From assembly GCA_009778575.1 (NCBI GenBank), contig WRJJ01000003.1:1-64000 (forward strand): a stretch of 64,000 nt of DNA, read 5' to 3'. This DNA is from Methanomassiliicoccaceae archaeon (GTDB taxonomy: Archaea; Thermoplasmatota; Thermoplasmata; Methanomassiliicoccales; Methanomethylophilaceae). Below, piece after piece: positions 26,036 through 35,062 of this stretch. The translations under genes and the position numbers were made by a program. The notes beneath the pieces are model-generated. The model made no database searches. It was not told the origin of the DNA and was given only the letters and a program-made list of their open reading frames with translations. Numbering within the stretch: the first letter of the stretch is position 1; each line of letters starts with the position of its first letter.

Positions 26036-26803
26036 TCAGACATCCATTTGCAGGACGGTACCCACGTAAAAATCGTTGACGCCTCTGAGACCCAGATTCA
26101 CTCGGAGGTACGTCATGCCGCTTACTCCCGTGCAATGATTCAGGTACAGGTTGTCGCAGCCTTTCTCGGAGAATAAAGCGGCGATGCCGTTCGCTTTCTC
26201 CTTTTCCTTTTTTCCTATGTGCACCCCGCCGATGTATGTGCGGGGGTATGATCCGAACTTCTTCTTCACCGCCTCCATGATCTCGCCCACTCCCGCATGA
26301 GAGCATGCGGCGATGACTGCCGGCCCCTTCTTCGTCAAAAGTACGATGAACACTTCGGTCTGATCTTTGCCTATGTCCATCGGATAAGAGATGAACGCCT
26401 CCGCGGAGATCTGCATCCAATCCCTCACCTCATACACATCGGCCTTCTCTTTGAGCTCTTCCGGTATGCGGACGCCCTTGGGGCCGAATGGTTTCCCGAT
26501 GCCGATCGCCGATTCGGGAGCGTATATGTTCAGAGGCCTGTCACGGTTCTTCAGAATATCCTCTATCCCACCGGTATGGCTGGCATGCCCGTGGGATATC
26601 ACGACCTTATCGATATCTTCCGGCTTTATGTCAAGGAACATCATGTTATGCAGAAGATACCTGCCCCTCCTGCCGGTATCGAAGAGTATCGCCCCGTCCC
26701 CCGTTTCGATCAGGACGGCGAACCCCTTCGCTCCGATCAGCTGAGTGCCTACCTGTGAGCCTTCGTCATAAACGCTGGTTATCTTTGCCTGCATATCTTT
26801 CAC
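26036..26803 (-). CDS. Metallo-beta-lactamase fold hydrolase, dihydropterin (methanopterin) synthase-like
   Basis: 255 residues. VYDEGSQVGTQLIGAKGFAV and LFDTGRRGRYLLHNM are typical of the group that includes the putative 7,8-dihydropterin-6-methyl-4-(beta-D-ribofuranosyl)aminobenzene 5'-phosphate synthase. Metal motifs: ISHGHASHTGG (about 69-79), HAG near 169, and LNHCTGVSG near the end. The usual Asp of HxHxDH is Ser here (HGHASH), which may alter metal binding. Start is the ATG at 26803 or MQAKI three codons later. Confidence 0.75.
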   Translation of the reverse strand: MKDMQAKITSVYDEGSQVGTQLIGAKGFAVLIETGDGAILFDTGRRGRYLLHNMMFLDIKPEDIDKVVISHGHASHTGGIEDILKNRDRPLNIYAPESAIGIGKPFGPKGVRIPEELKEKADVYEVRDWMQISAEAFISYPMDIGKDQTEVFIVLLTKKGPAVIAACSHAGVGEIMEAVKKKFGSYPRTYIGGVHIGKKEKEKANGIAALFSEKGCDNLYLNHCTGVSGMTYLRVNLGLRGVNDFYVGTVLQMDV

Positions 26804-26833
26804 ATAGGTATCTCTTTTTGATAGAATAATTTT

Positions 26834-27673
26834 TCAGCGATGATAGAGGCTGTCGGGAATGTCCCTGCATATCCTGTTTATGTCCTCCGGCCCGAGTCTC
26901 CCGGTAGAAAGCAGCATCTTTACCTTGGTTGGCACTGTGGTAACGGGCATCATCATCCCGGGCCGTTCCGGATCGTCGATGTAATCCGTCTCCAGCATCA
27001 GCCTTGTCGACCCTTTGCCGAGTGCCTCGGAGATGTTCTTCTTCGATGCGGGTATCGACGGCATGACCCCGAATGTCTCGCTGTCGGTCACAAAGGGCGG
27101 CGAAGAGTGTTTGACCACCATTCCCGGGTCCAGGCCGGCGCTCCTCGCCATATCTGACAAGGAACGATTGGTCTCCGTGGTCCCGGACTCGCAGTGGATT
27201 ATGACCGGGCAGCCGAGTTCCTTTGCGTGCTCCATCCCCCTGAGCAGTATCCTGTTGGACGCGTCCCATATCTCCTCCGGAACGTCGAAATGCGGCCTGC
27301 CGATCTCTCCTATCGCGCACGCCTTGCCTTCCTCCACCATCCTCGCGGCCGACGCCATGCCTTCGATCATCATCTCTTCGGCCCTCTCCAGCCCATACTT
27401 TTCGGAGAGCGGCAGTATCAGCACCGGATACGGGCCCACTGCAACATTGATCTCCAGGTCCGTCGCTTCTCTGGCCTTATCCGCAAGGGACAGCGTGATC
27501 TCGAAAGACCGCTCAAAATCCTCTCCACGGGTTATCGGGACCTGCCTGTAAGGCAGCGTGACCAGGGTCAGACCCGTCCCTCCGGTCGCCTCGAACTCTC
27601 TGGCGGCGTCCACATTCCTGCCTGAAGGGTCCATGTGAACATGATTGTCATAAACGGGGACTTTTTCTGCCAT
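26834..27673 (-). CDS. TatD-like metal-dependent hydrolase (archaeal)
   Basis: 279 residues from the ATG at 27673 (MAEKVPVYDNHVHMDPSG), which places the metal motif HVHMD near the N-terminus as in the family; the longer frame from 27736 would overlap the priS promoter. Further metal ligands: GEIGRPHF (Glu), VIIHCES (His), VKHSSP (His), LETDYIDD (Asp). TatD proteins are Mg-dependent deoxyribonucleases or hydrolases; archaeal members are poorly characterised. It diverges from priS, with 52 bp between starts. Confidence 0.8.
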   Translation of the reverse strand: MAEKVPVYDNHVHMDPSGRNVDAAREFEATGGTGLTLVTLPYRQVPITRGEDFERSFEITLSLADKAREATDLEINVAVGPYPVLILPLSEKYGLERAEEMMIEGMASAARMVEEGKACAIGEIGRPHFDVPEEIWDASNRILLRGMEHAKELGCPVIIHCESGTTETNRSLSDMARSAGLDPGMVVKHSSPPFVTDSETFGVMPSIPASKKNISEALGKGSTRLMLETDYIDDPERPGMMMPVTTVPTKVKMLLSTGRLGPEDINRICRDIPDSLYHR

Positions 27674-27725
27674 ATTGGTGAAGTGTCGGACAATATAATT
27701 ATACGTTACCCGATTCGAGTACGCC

Positions 27726-28949
27726 ATGGACAGCAATTCCCGTTTCCTGCTGAAGTCCTTCAGGAAATATTACAGAGAGAACCATCCGATAATGCCGGAC
27801 CGTTTCACTAAAAGGGAATTCGGTTTCATGTTCTTTGACCGGCAGATGGTGCAGAGGCACATGAGCTTCCCGACCCCGGAGGAGCTGAACCGTTTCATGA
27901 TAGCCCAGGTGCCCAGCCACAGCTATTACTCGACCGCATATTACCGAAAACCCAGCGCCCCCACGATGGACGAGAAGGAGTGGCTTGGAGCGGATCTGAT
28001 CTTCGACCTGGATGCCGACCACTTAGAGGGGGCGGAAAAGATGTCGTACCCAGAGATGCTGAGCAAGATCAAAGAAGAGATGATCGATCTGACCGACTCA
28101 TTCCTCTTCTCGGACCTGGGATTCGGTGAGGAGAACGTCCATATCACATTCTCCGGCGGAAGGGGGTACCATGCGCACATACCGTCCAAGGATGTGCTTA
28201 CCCTCGGCACCCACGAGAGAAGGGAGCTCGTCGACTACATCACCTGCTCCGGCCTTAACATCGATTGGGTGTTCCCTTTCCAGAGGGTCGCCACGTCTCA
28301 AGTGAGAACGGCGGCCGGCAAGAGGACGAACGTTGCGAAGGACCGCCTCATACCTCCTCCGGAGGCCGGAGGGTGGAGGAGGAGGATGAGGAACGGACTG
28401 ATGGACCTTGTGAACGATGTGTGCGACCTTGATCCGAAGATCCTGAAAAAAGAATATCCTTCCGTCTCGGCCTCCGCCAACAGCACCCTGATCAAGATGC
28501 GGGACGACGTCAGGTCCTCAAGGAAGGTGCTCTTCGAGAAGAATACGATGGCGACCCTCAACCGAAATACCCAGGAGATGCTGGTGAAGATCATGGGAGA
28601 GGATGTGGCGCCCTCTCTCGCGGCGGAGGTGGATAAGCCGGTCACCCCCGACATAAAGAGAATAATACGTCTTCCCGGTTCAGTGCACGGGAAGACAGGG
28701 CTCAGAGTGACGCCTATCACCAGAGATGAATTGACGGGTTTCGACCCGCTTCAGAATGCCGTCCCGTCGTCGTATTCCGACGAGCCGATAAGGATCACCA
28801 TGAAAAAGGACTACGAACTTGATATGATGGGAGAGCATTTTTCATTGTCCGGGGAAACGGAAGCCCCCGAATACGCGGCCGTATTCCTCATCGGCAGGAG
28901 AGTTGCCGACCACGGCCACCTCTCCGAGAAAAAGGAATCGTTATTCTGA
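27726..28949 (+). CDS. priS: DNA primase small (catalytic) subunit PriS
   Basis: 407 residues. Catalytic acidic triad DLDAD (94-98), the SGGRGYH motif (143-149) and the later RLPGSVHGKTG segment typical of the nucleotide-binding pocket. Together with PriL, which is not in this window, it lays primers for replication. Expected archaeal length; the N-terminus MDSNSRFLLKSFRKYYREN is canonical. A TATA-like TATAATTATA lies between the divergent starts. Confidence 0.95.
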   Translation: MDSNSRFLLKSFRKYYRENHPIMPDRFTKREFGFMFFDRQMVQRHMSFPTPEELNRFMIAQVPSHSYYSTAYYRKPSAPTMDEKEWLGADLIFDLDADHLEGAEKMSYPEMLSKIKEEMIDLTDSFLFSDLGFGEENVHITFSGGRGYHAHIPSKDVLTLGTHERRELVDYITCSGLNIDWVFPFQRVATSQVRTAAGKRTNVAKDRLIPPPEAGGWRRRMRNGLMDLVNDVCDLDPKILKKEYPSVSASANSTLIKMRDDVRSSRKVLFEKNTMATLNRNTQEMLVKIMGEDVAPSLAAEVDKPVTPDIKRIIRLPGSVHGKTGLRVTPITRDELTGFDPLQNAVPSSYSDEPIRITMKKDYELDMMGEHFSLSGETEAPEYAAVFLIGRRVADHGHLSEKKESLF

Positions 28950-28955
28950 TCCGGG

Positions 28956-30347
28956 TCAGAATATTCTCCATTCAATGCCGCCGTCGTACATCTGTTCCAG
29001 CGTGATAAGGGTTGTTCTCTCCGCTTCGGCACGCTCCTGAAGATCTTTGTCGAACCCTGATCTCGAAAAAAGAACATACCGGCAGTTCATAGTGCCTTTT
29101 GCGTACTGAGAACGATATTTGAGCTTCTCCAGGACGCTTCTCTCGACCGCCCATTTAGAATACTTGCATTCGGCGAATACCGTACAATCCATCTTGCCGT
29201 CGGTGGCTATGGCAACTATGTCAATGTCGGTGTCCTCATCCCCGATGCGGCCCCACCACCTTCCTATCTCCACACACGGTATCTTGGATGCCAAGTACTC
29301 CCTGCATACTTTCTCAAACTCATGGCCGAGATGCGAATCGATCATTTGTTCCAGCCTTTCAAATGCGACCTTCGGGTCCGCTCCCCCCGCGAACGCGGGT
29401 CTTTTTCTGATCAGAGAAAAGTAAAAAGAGAGCAGGCTGTCGTGTATGCGGTACACCGGCCTTTTCGGGGAGTTTGCCATGGGGGTGTCCTTCCCGATTA
29501 TGCCGAGAAATTCCATGGAACTCAGATGAATGCTGCACAGCGATTGCGCTATCCCCGTCTTTTCAACGATCTCCTTCTGTACGACCGCTCCCCCCGCGAT
29601 CGCGTCCAGTATCTTCAGGATATCATCTGATCGAGGGAGTTCCCTATAGATGATGCTGAGCGCCTCTTCCGACAGAAACGGAAAACCACTCAGGAACCCG
29701 TCCGTGACCGCCTCCTCGAAGGTCCTGCCCTCAGTCATTCTGTGATACATCGGAACCCCTCCCAACACCATATAGAAAGCCATATTCTCGGTGTCTGAAA
29801 GGCCCGTATGGAATTTTCTGCATTCGGAGAACGGCAGCGGCTTCAGTTCCGTGCGGTTCATGAACCTGCCCATAAGAGGTTTTTCTTTATCGTCGATCTC
29901 CGACCTCATCGCGGATATTGAAGACCCGCATACGATCAGGAAGAGGTTCGTGCTTTTCATCCCGCGGTCGATGAACGCCTGGAGGTCGGATGCCGAACCC
30001 GGAAGGGATCTCGTTAGGTATGGGAACTCGTCTATTACCATCACCGTCTTCCTCTCTCCGATCAGATCCCCGAACTTCCTCAAAGCGCCGGAGAACGTTT
30101 TCGCCCCGCCTACGTCATGGCCGGCGAACAATCCCATCGCCTCAGTAAAGTTCCTTAACGTATCCTCTTCGGTAGATCCCTGAGAAGCCGTGAAGAAAAA
30201 TGCCTCTTTATCTGCACAGAACTGCGTCAGAAGGGCCGTCTTGCCAACCCTTCTTCTGCCATATACCGCACAGGTCTCCGGCCCTCGTTTTGAAAACAGA
30301 CCGTTGAGCCAGTCTAGTTCCTTTTCCCTCCCTATCAACGGTTCCAT
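28956..30347 (-). CDS. Archaeal ATPase (ATPase_2) with DUF234 nuclease-like domain
   Basis: 463 residues from the ATG at 30347 (MEPLIGREKELDWLNGLF), the canonical family start; an upstream ATG at 30371 would add eight residues. Walker A is GRRRVGKTALL, Walker B VMVIDEFPYL, and CGSSIS follows. A winged-helix linker (about 260-310) precedes the DUF234 domain with DTDIDIVAIATDGKMDCTVF followed by AECK, a PD-(D/E)xK-like catalytic core. Function of the family is unresolved. Long AT-rich sequence precedes the gene. Homologous to the gene at 55307-56701. Confidence 0.88.
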   Translation of the reverse strand: MEPLIGREKELDWLNGLFSKRGPETCAVYGRRRVGKTALLTQFCADKEAFFFTASQGSTEEDTLRNFTEAMGLFAGHDVGGAKTFSGALRKFGDLIGERKTVMVIDEFPYLTRSLPGSASDLQAFIDRGMKSTNLFLIVCGSSISAMRSEIDDKEKPLMGRFMNRTELKPLPFSECRKFHTGLSDTENMAFYMVLGGVPMYHRMTEGRTFEEAVTDGFLSGFPFLSEEALSIIYRELPRSDDILKILDAIAGGAVVQKEIVEKTGIAQSLCSIHLSSMEFLGIIGKDTPMANSPKRPVYRIHDSLLSFYFSLIRKRPAFAGGADPKVAFERLEQMIDSHLGHEFEKVCREYLASKIPCVEIGRWWGRIGDEDTDIDIVAIATDGKMDCTVFAECKYSKWAVERSVLEKLKYRSQYAKGTMNCRYVLFSRSGFDKDLQERAEAERTTLITLEQMYDGGIEWRIF

Positions 30348-30371
30348 GAGTATACATATATTATGAAACAT

Positions 30372-30624
30372 TAATACTTAATCGAAATATAATTTTAATT
30401 AATATTTATTCAAAATATTAATTTTAAAAATATTTGACCCAGTTTTTGCATTAGGTCTTTTTGGAACATCCCTTTACATCACGTGTCTGACACTTACGCC
30501 GGGTTACTAGATAGCGTCCACTGGGATAATGTCCCGAAGAAGCCAGAGGAATTGGACAAGAAGTCAGGCTTCAACGTATTCCCTATTTTGCGGAGTTGAA
30601 GCTCTAACTATAAAATCACGATTT
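30372..30624. other. AT-rich intergenic stretch between ATPase and Fic genes
   Basis: The first 70 bp are almost pure A/T (repeated ATTAATATTT/AAATATTAAT words) and belong to the promoter side of the DUF234 ATPase. The middle, 30440-30600, has no plausible frame or RNA signature. It contains a TCCACTGGGATAAT segment that resembles half of an origin element but lacks its G tract. Confidence 0.5.
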
Positions 30625-30713
30625 GTATGCAGAGAAATATTAAAATTAAAAATTCTCTGCATATAAAAACCATAATATATATGCAGAGAGTTTTATTATT
30701 AGGCAGAGAAAAT
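30625..30713 (+). promoter_or_regulatory. Four ATGCAGAGAA-type motifs upstream of fic
   Basis: TATGCAGAGAA occurs at 30626-30636, its inverse TTCTCTGCATA at 30653-30663, a third near-copy at 30680-30690 (ATATGCAGAGA) and a fourth, AGGCAGAGAAA, at 30701-30711, directly against the ATG of fic at 30712. Spacing is 21-27 bp between centres. The first two form an inverted pair around an AT-rich core, and TATAAAAACC lies between sites 2 and 3. This has the look of cooperative operator sites, probably read by the winged helix of the Fic protein itself. Confidence 0.75.
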
Positions 30714-31758
30714 GCGGCGTTTTGATTATTCTTTCATAAAAAAAATGGGGATCAGCACCGGCACAGTGACCCTGTTGAATAAGATGGAGATCCTAAGGTC
30801 TAAGGAAAACGAGAGAAAAAAAGACAGCGAAGAAGTGTTCTCCGCATTGAGGTCGCTGGCAAGAGTACAATCGGTCAAAGGATCCAATGCGATTGAAGGA
30901 ATAATAACGACCGACGAGCGCATAAAAAAGATCGTTAACGAAAACAGCGCGCCTCTGAATCATGAAGAGGAAGAAATAACAGGATACCGCGATGTTCTTG
31001 ACACGATCCTTAACAATCCGGACAGATACGATGTCAGCGAGAAAGACATCCTGGACATGCACAGGATAATGCTGTCGCACACACGAAACGGAGGAGGGAC
31101 GTATAAGAACAGAGATAACTGTATCATAAGCGAGAATGCGGAAGGAGAAAGAGAGATAATATTCGCGCCGACACCTTGGAAAGAAACGCCCGAGTCGATG
31201 GAGCAGCTTATTCTCGCATTCATGGACGCAAGCGGCGACAGCGATATCGACCAGGTCTTGCTGATCCCATGTTTCATATTGGATTTTCTCTGCGTTCATC
31301 CCTTTATCGATGGCAACGGACGGGTGTCCCGTCTTCTTTCCTTGCTGATGATGCATAAGTGCGGCATCGATGTCGGAAAGTACATATCATTCGAAGGCCA
31401 GATAAACAAATACAAAGGAAACTACTACATGGCGCTTCGCAGATCGTCTGAGAACTGGCACACCTGCGGCAACGATTACGTTCCCTTCATAGAGAATTTT
31501 ATTTTCATCCTGCATTCGTGCTATAGTGAATTAGATAGGCGTTTTGATGTTCTCGAAGGCAAGAAGATCAACAAGAACAACCGCATCGAGGCAGCGGTCA
31601 TGAATTGTTTCGGATCGATCTCAAAGAGAGAGATAAGCGAGCTTTTGCCCGACATCAGTATAACAACGATAGAGAAAAAGCTTTCAGACATGCTGAAAAA
31701 GGGAGAGATAAAGAAGATCGGTAGCTACACGGATGCCAGATATGCCAGGAACAAGTAA
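30712..31758 (+). CDS. Fic-domain AMP-transferase with N-terminal inhibitory helix and C-terminal HTH
   Basis: 348 residues. The Fic core motif is complete: HPFIDGNGRVSR (196-207). An N-terminal inhibitory motif SNAIEG (58-63, S/TxxxE) marks a class II Fic that is autoinhibited until the glutamate is displaced. The C-terminus (about 285-345: KREISELLPDISITTIEKKL) is a winged helix. Fic proteins transfer AMP or other phosphates to target side chains; the target here is unknown. It is a single-gene accessory unit downstream of repeated operator motifs. Confidence 0.9.
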   Translation: MRRFDYSFIKKMGISTGTVTLLNKMEILRSKENERKKDSEEVFSALRSLARVQSVKGSNAIEGIITTDERIKKIVNENSAPLNHEEEEITGYRDVLDTILNNPDRYDVSEKDILDMHRIMLSHTRNGGGTYKNRDNCIISENAEGEREIIFAPTPWKETPESMEQLILAFMDASGDSDIDQVLLIPCFILDFLCVHPFIDGNGRVSRLLSLLMMHKCGIDVGKYISFEGQINKYKGNYYMALRRSSENWHTCGNDYVPFIENFIFILHSCYSELDRRFDVLEGKKINKNNRIEAAVMNCFGSISKREISELLPDISITTIEKKLSDMLKKGEIKKIGSYTDARYARNK

Positions 31759-31984
31759 TGTTGATGAGGCGGAGGGGTCGCTCGGAGATATACGGGTCGT
31801 TCAAGCCGAATCATTATCTTGCTCAGAGAGCGGCCGAAGTTCAACCAAAAACTCCTCTGTGTCTAAAGAAATCAAATATAGTCACTAACAAGTGTGTTCG
31901 ACAAGGGGGAAACCATATTATATCCTGCAACACAGATACATTAAATATTGGATGATGAATCCACCCCACTTAGGTACGTGAGTG

Positions 31985-32203
31985 ATGAAGATGAACAGAT
32001 TCGATGGAGAACGGATGAACGCGGTTTTTTTCAAATATTACTATACGCGACAAATAGACGATCCAGAGGATAAGATCATATTGGACAGGCTCGTCCGGGC
32101 AGGCCATACAGCGTATACGCTCAAAGATGGCAAAGCTTTTGCACAGGCTACCTCAGTAGGCAAAGGATTACATTATCCTCCAGCACCAGCCACCACGGTT
32201 TAA
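31985..32203 (+). CDS. Hypothetical small protein
   Basis: 72 residues from ATG 31985 (GTG 31982 also possible): MKMNRFDGERMNAVFFKYYY, then charged residues, ending PPAPATTV. No recognised domain. A TATA-like ATTAAATATT lies about 38 bp upstream (31939-31948). It is followed after 14 bp by the frameshifted membrane protein gene and may belong to the same cassette. The preceding 226 bp (31759-31984) show nothing else. Confidence 0.4.
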   Translation: MKMNRFDGERMNAVFFKYYYTRQIDDPEDKIILDRLVRAGHTAYTLKDGKAFAQATSVGKGLHYPPAPATTV

Positions 32204-32217
32204 GCCGAGTTGATGTC

Positions 32218-33026
32218 ATGCCACTGGAAGGCTTATGGGGCTGGATCCCTAATATTTCTGGAGACCCGCTTAAAGATGATGAGCATTATATCCAGACCCA
32301 AATCGATGAATACAACAGTGAGACTGACGAAATAAATGAAGTTTCGTTTTTTTATGACATCTCTAAAAAAACATACTGGCTTCGACACCAGAGGGGAAGG
32401 TTGAGATCAGCATTCACGACAAAGGGTGGATATGTTCCATTAAAGTTGAAACAGAGATCGAGGATGAAGTGTATAGGGATGTTTGGTTAAACAACATTTG
32501 GGAAAAGTTCAGAGGGATGTTAGATTCATGTTCAAAAGAAATCTGCAATTGCACCGCGATGAATGTGTTGGTTGAGGCTGATGCGCGAAACGTTGAAAAA
32601 AAGATAGCCCAAGCATTCATAGACGCTCTCGAAAATATAACGGATGCCGTCGTCTATATTGATGGCACTTCACAAGGGCGGCAGGATAAACCTGAACTAT
32701 GGGAGAATCGAATGAAAAATGCCATTATAATGTGCAACGAGGCGAAGACCAACCACATATACGGTACAAGATTCTTGGAAATATATGAACATAAATTCAG
32801 ATTGGAAGAAAGAACCTCTCTGAAGAGGATAATGGATGTCCGGTGCCAAAAGGCAGAGATGGTCTACGAAAGCAAGATACGACTGGCAGAAGTCGATTTT
32901 AAAAGGTGCTCAGAGAGAATCGCACGCAAATCGCTGAGTACTGCCCGCCGTTCGGTGATATATTTTGTAATTGCGGCTATTGCGGCCAGCATCTCAGCGA
33001 TCTTTGCCGCGGCCACCTTATTTTAA
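32218..33026 (+). pseudogene. Membrane-anchored protein of unknown function, interrupted by a frameshift at an A7 tract
   Basis: Two frames join naturally. From ATG 32218 the product runs MPLEGLWGWIPNISGDPLKD to SFFYDISKK; then at the seven-A tract 32365-32371 one base appears missing, and the -1 frame continues NILASTPEGKVEISIHDKGW into EIEDEVYRDVWLNNIWEKF and on to 33026. Both halves look protein-like; the original frame beyond the tract does not. The reconstructed protein (about 269 residues) ends in one transmembrane helix (SVIYFVIAAIAASISAIFAA). Either a pseudogene or expression by slippage on the A tract. Family not recognised. Confidence 0.6.
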
Positions 33027-33259
33027 AGGCGCATTGCGAAATACAGATACGGTGCATAAGGCGAGCATGTGATTCACCATCACGGATCACAAAAGAATGT
33101 CCGACGAATGCGTCTCTTTGAAATGCCTGAAGGCGGGCAAAATGAACGGAACGAAATTAAAGAGTGCCCTGATCTGCTGGAGAGATGATAACGACAAAAT
33201 TGTCAAACACAATTTTTTGTTACCAAAGCTTTATTAATTGAGTATAATTCACGAACATC

Positions 33260-33484
33260 ATGAAAGCATTCCAAGTGGTAGGTTCATTCGCTGACACGAG
33301 GAAGAGGCAGCCCTTCTCCATCGAGGTCTCAGCAGAGAACGAGGAAGCGGTCAGAGAGAAGGTGTTGTCCATTCTCGGCAGCAAGCACAGGCTCAAAAGA
33401 TGGGAGATCGATATCACGCAGGTGACCGAACTCTCCCCCGAGCAGATCACGAATCCTGTTGTGAAATACGAAGTCGGGGCATGA
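33260..33484 (+). CDS. rpl18a: Large-subunit ribosomal protein LX (L18Ae/L20a)
   Basis: 74 residues, MKAFQVVGSFADTRKRQPFS onward, with the ending VTELSPEQITNPVVKYEVGA typical of archaeal LX. It belongs to the 50S subunit. It opens the common archaeal cluster LX, prefoldin alpha, FtsY. A TATA-like TTTATTAATT (33230-33239) lies about 25 bp before the ATG, so the message is nearly leaderless. Confidence 0.93.
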   Translation: MKAFQVVGSFADTRKRQPFSIEVSAENEEAVREKVLSILGSKHRLKRWEIDITQVTELSPEQITNPVVKYEVGA

Positions 33485-33912
33485 AAATGGAAGACGACGA
33501 GCTCCGTCAGGCATTGGCGGTCCTTGACGCTTACAACGCCCAGTTGGAGGCTCTGAACAGGCAGGTCAGATTGCTTCAGGTCTCGCTTGAGGATACTACA
33601 AGGGCGCGCGAGGCATTCAAAGCGCTTGCCGCAGCTGAAGAGGGTGACGAGGTATTGATCCCGGTCGGCGCATCGTCTTACGTGCCGGCAAAGATAACCG
33701 GCAAAAAGAAAGCCATCGTCGGCATCGGGAACAGGCTTGCGGCCGAAAAGGACCTTGATGAGGCCGTAGCATTCATGGAAGGGACCGTGAGCGAGATATC
33801 CCTTGCCCTCAGAGAGGCCGTGGGAGCTCTCGACGAGATAGAGAAGATGGCCTCGGAACTCACGATGGCTGTCCAAAACGAATACAAATACAGGCAGCTG
33901 ACGGCCCAGTGA
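33481..33912 (+). CDS. pfdA: Prefoldin alpha subunit
   Basis: 143 residues from the ATG at 33481, which overlaps the LX stop by four bases (ATGA). Two long coiled-coil helices (about 3-45 and 98-143) flank a central beta segment, VLIPVGASSYVPAKI, the family signature. Prefoldin captures unfolded proteins and hands them to the thermosome. Middle gene of the LX, pfdA, ftsY operon. Confidence 0.93.
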   Translation: MKMEDDELRQALAVLDAYNAQLEALNRQVRLLQVSLEDTTRAREAFKALAAAEEGDEVLIPVGASSYVPAKITGKKKAIVGIGNRLAAEKDLDEAVAFMEGTVSEISLALREAVGALDEIEKMASELTMAVQNEYKYRQLTAQ

Positions 33913-33919
33913 TGCGCGT

Positions 33920-35053
33920 ATGTTCGATTCTCTGAAATCCAAGCTCAAGAACGTTCTGAATAAATCGTCCTCCAAGCTGGATTCCGAGAAGATCTACGAC
34001 AGTATTCCCGAAGAGAAAGAGACCGAGAAAGACATACCTGTACCTTTGGACGAGGAGATCCCCGCAACAGCGGAACCTGAAAGCGACCCTGTGCCGGTGG
34101 AGAAAGAAAAGCCTGTCTCCAGAAAAGAGCAGCTGAAACAGAGCAAACAGAAAAAACCGAGCTCCTCCGGAAACGCACAACCTGCGGAAAAAATGGTCGG
34201 GGATTCCGGGAAGAAGATCAAAGAAGACCCCCTGGATGACCTCCTGGATGAGCTGGAGGTCATTCTTTTGGAATCCGACGTTGCCTATCCCGTGGTGCAG
34301 GACATAATACTGGGCGTAAGGGACAACCTTCTGAACAAGAAATACGGCAGACAGTATACGTTGGAAGAGGTGGTCGAGAACGCCGTCAGGGAGTCCGTAA
34401 GGAGTGTCCTGAAGGTCAACGAGTTCGATTTCGACGCATGGATAGACGGGCAGGAGAGGCCCACCGTGATGATGTTCGTCGGCATAAACGGGACGGGGAA
34501 GACCACGGCCATCGCAAAGATAGCGAAAAGACTGAGCGATGAGGGGAAAAGCGTGGTGATCGCCGCCTGCGACACCTTCAGGGCCGGAGCGATAGAGCAG
34601 CTGAGCATTCACGCAGAAAGGCTTGGGGTGAAGATAGTCAAACAGGAACAGGATGCTGACCCGTCCGCGGTGGCGTTCGACGCTATCGAGCACGCCAGGT
34701 CGAAAAAGAAAGATGTGGTACTCTTGGACACGGCTGGCCGTATGCAGACCAACAGCAACCTCATCGACGAAATGAAGAAGATATCCAGGATATCGAAGCC
34801 TGCATTGAAGATATTCGTCGGGGACGCACTGGCCGGCAACGATGCGGTCGAGCAGGCAAAGGTGTTCGATGCGGCGATCGGGATAGATGCCATCATCCTT
34901 ACGAAGATAGACACGGATGCGAAAGGCGGTGCCGCGCTTTCGATCGCGCACACGATCGGCAAACCCATCGCTTTCGTATCGGACGGCCAGGGATACGAGG
35001 ACCTTCAGGTCTTTGACTCAGACTGGATGCTTGAGCGCCTTTTTGAAGAATGA
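33920..35053 (+). CDS. ftsY: Signal recognition particle receptor FtsY
   Basis: 377 residues. An acidic, lysine-rich N-terminal region (1-100) and a four-helix N domain precede the GTPase: G1 GINGTGKTT (188-196), CDTFRAGA (insertion box), G3 DTAGR, G4 TKID, and the closing GQGYEDLQVFD segment. It receives SRP-bound ribosomes at the membrane. Starts eight bases after the prefoldin stop. Convergent with the M20 peptidase gene. Confidence 0.95.
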   Translation: MFDSLKSKLKNVLNKSSSKLDSEKIYDSIPEEKETEKDIPVPLDEEIPATAEPESDPVPVEKEKPVSRKEQLKQSKQKKPSSSGNAQPAEKMVGDSGKKIKEDPLDDLLDELEVILLESDVAYPVVQDIILGVRDNLLNKKYGRQYTLEEVVENAVRESVRSVLKVNEFDFDAWIDGQERPTVMMFVGINGTGKTTAIAKIAKRLSDEGKSVVIAACDTFRAGAIEQLSIHAERLGVKIVKQEQDADPSAVAFDAIEHARSKKKDVVLLDTAGRMQTNSNLIDEMKKISRISKPALKIFVGDALAGNDAVEQAKVFDAAIGIDAIILTKIDTDAKGGAALSIAHTIGKPIAFVSDGQGYEDLQVFDSDWMLERLFEE

Positions 35054-35062
35054 TGCTCTGTT

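Noticed and set aside
30527-30541. TCCACTGGGATAAT as a third ORB
   Set aside because: The dyad is imperfect and there is no G-string beside it, unlike the two elements around orc1.
31758-31955. 65-codon frame overlapping the fic stop
   Set aside because: The ATG overlap looks like coupling, but the product has no recognisable pattern and the downstream promoter of the next gene lies inside it.
33097-33237. 46-codon frame before the LX gene
   Set aside because: Starts ATGTCCGACGAATGC and is open to TAA, but it covers the LX promoter and resembles no family. Conservation would be needed.
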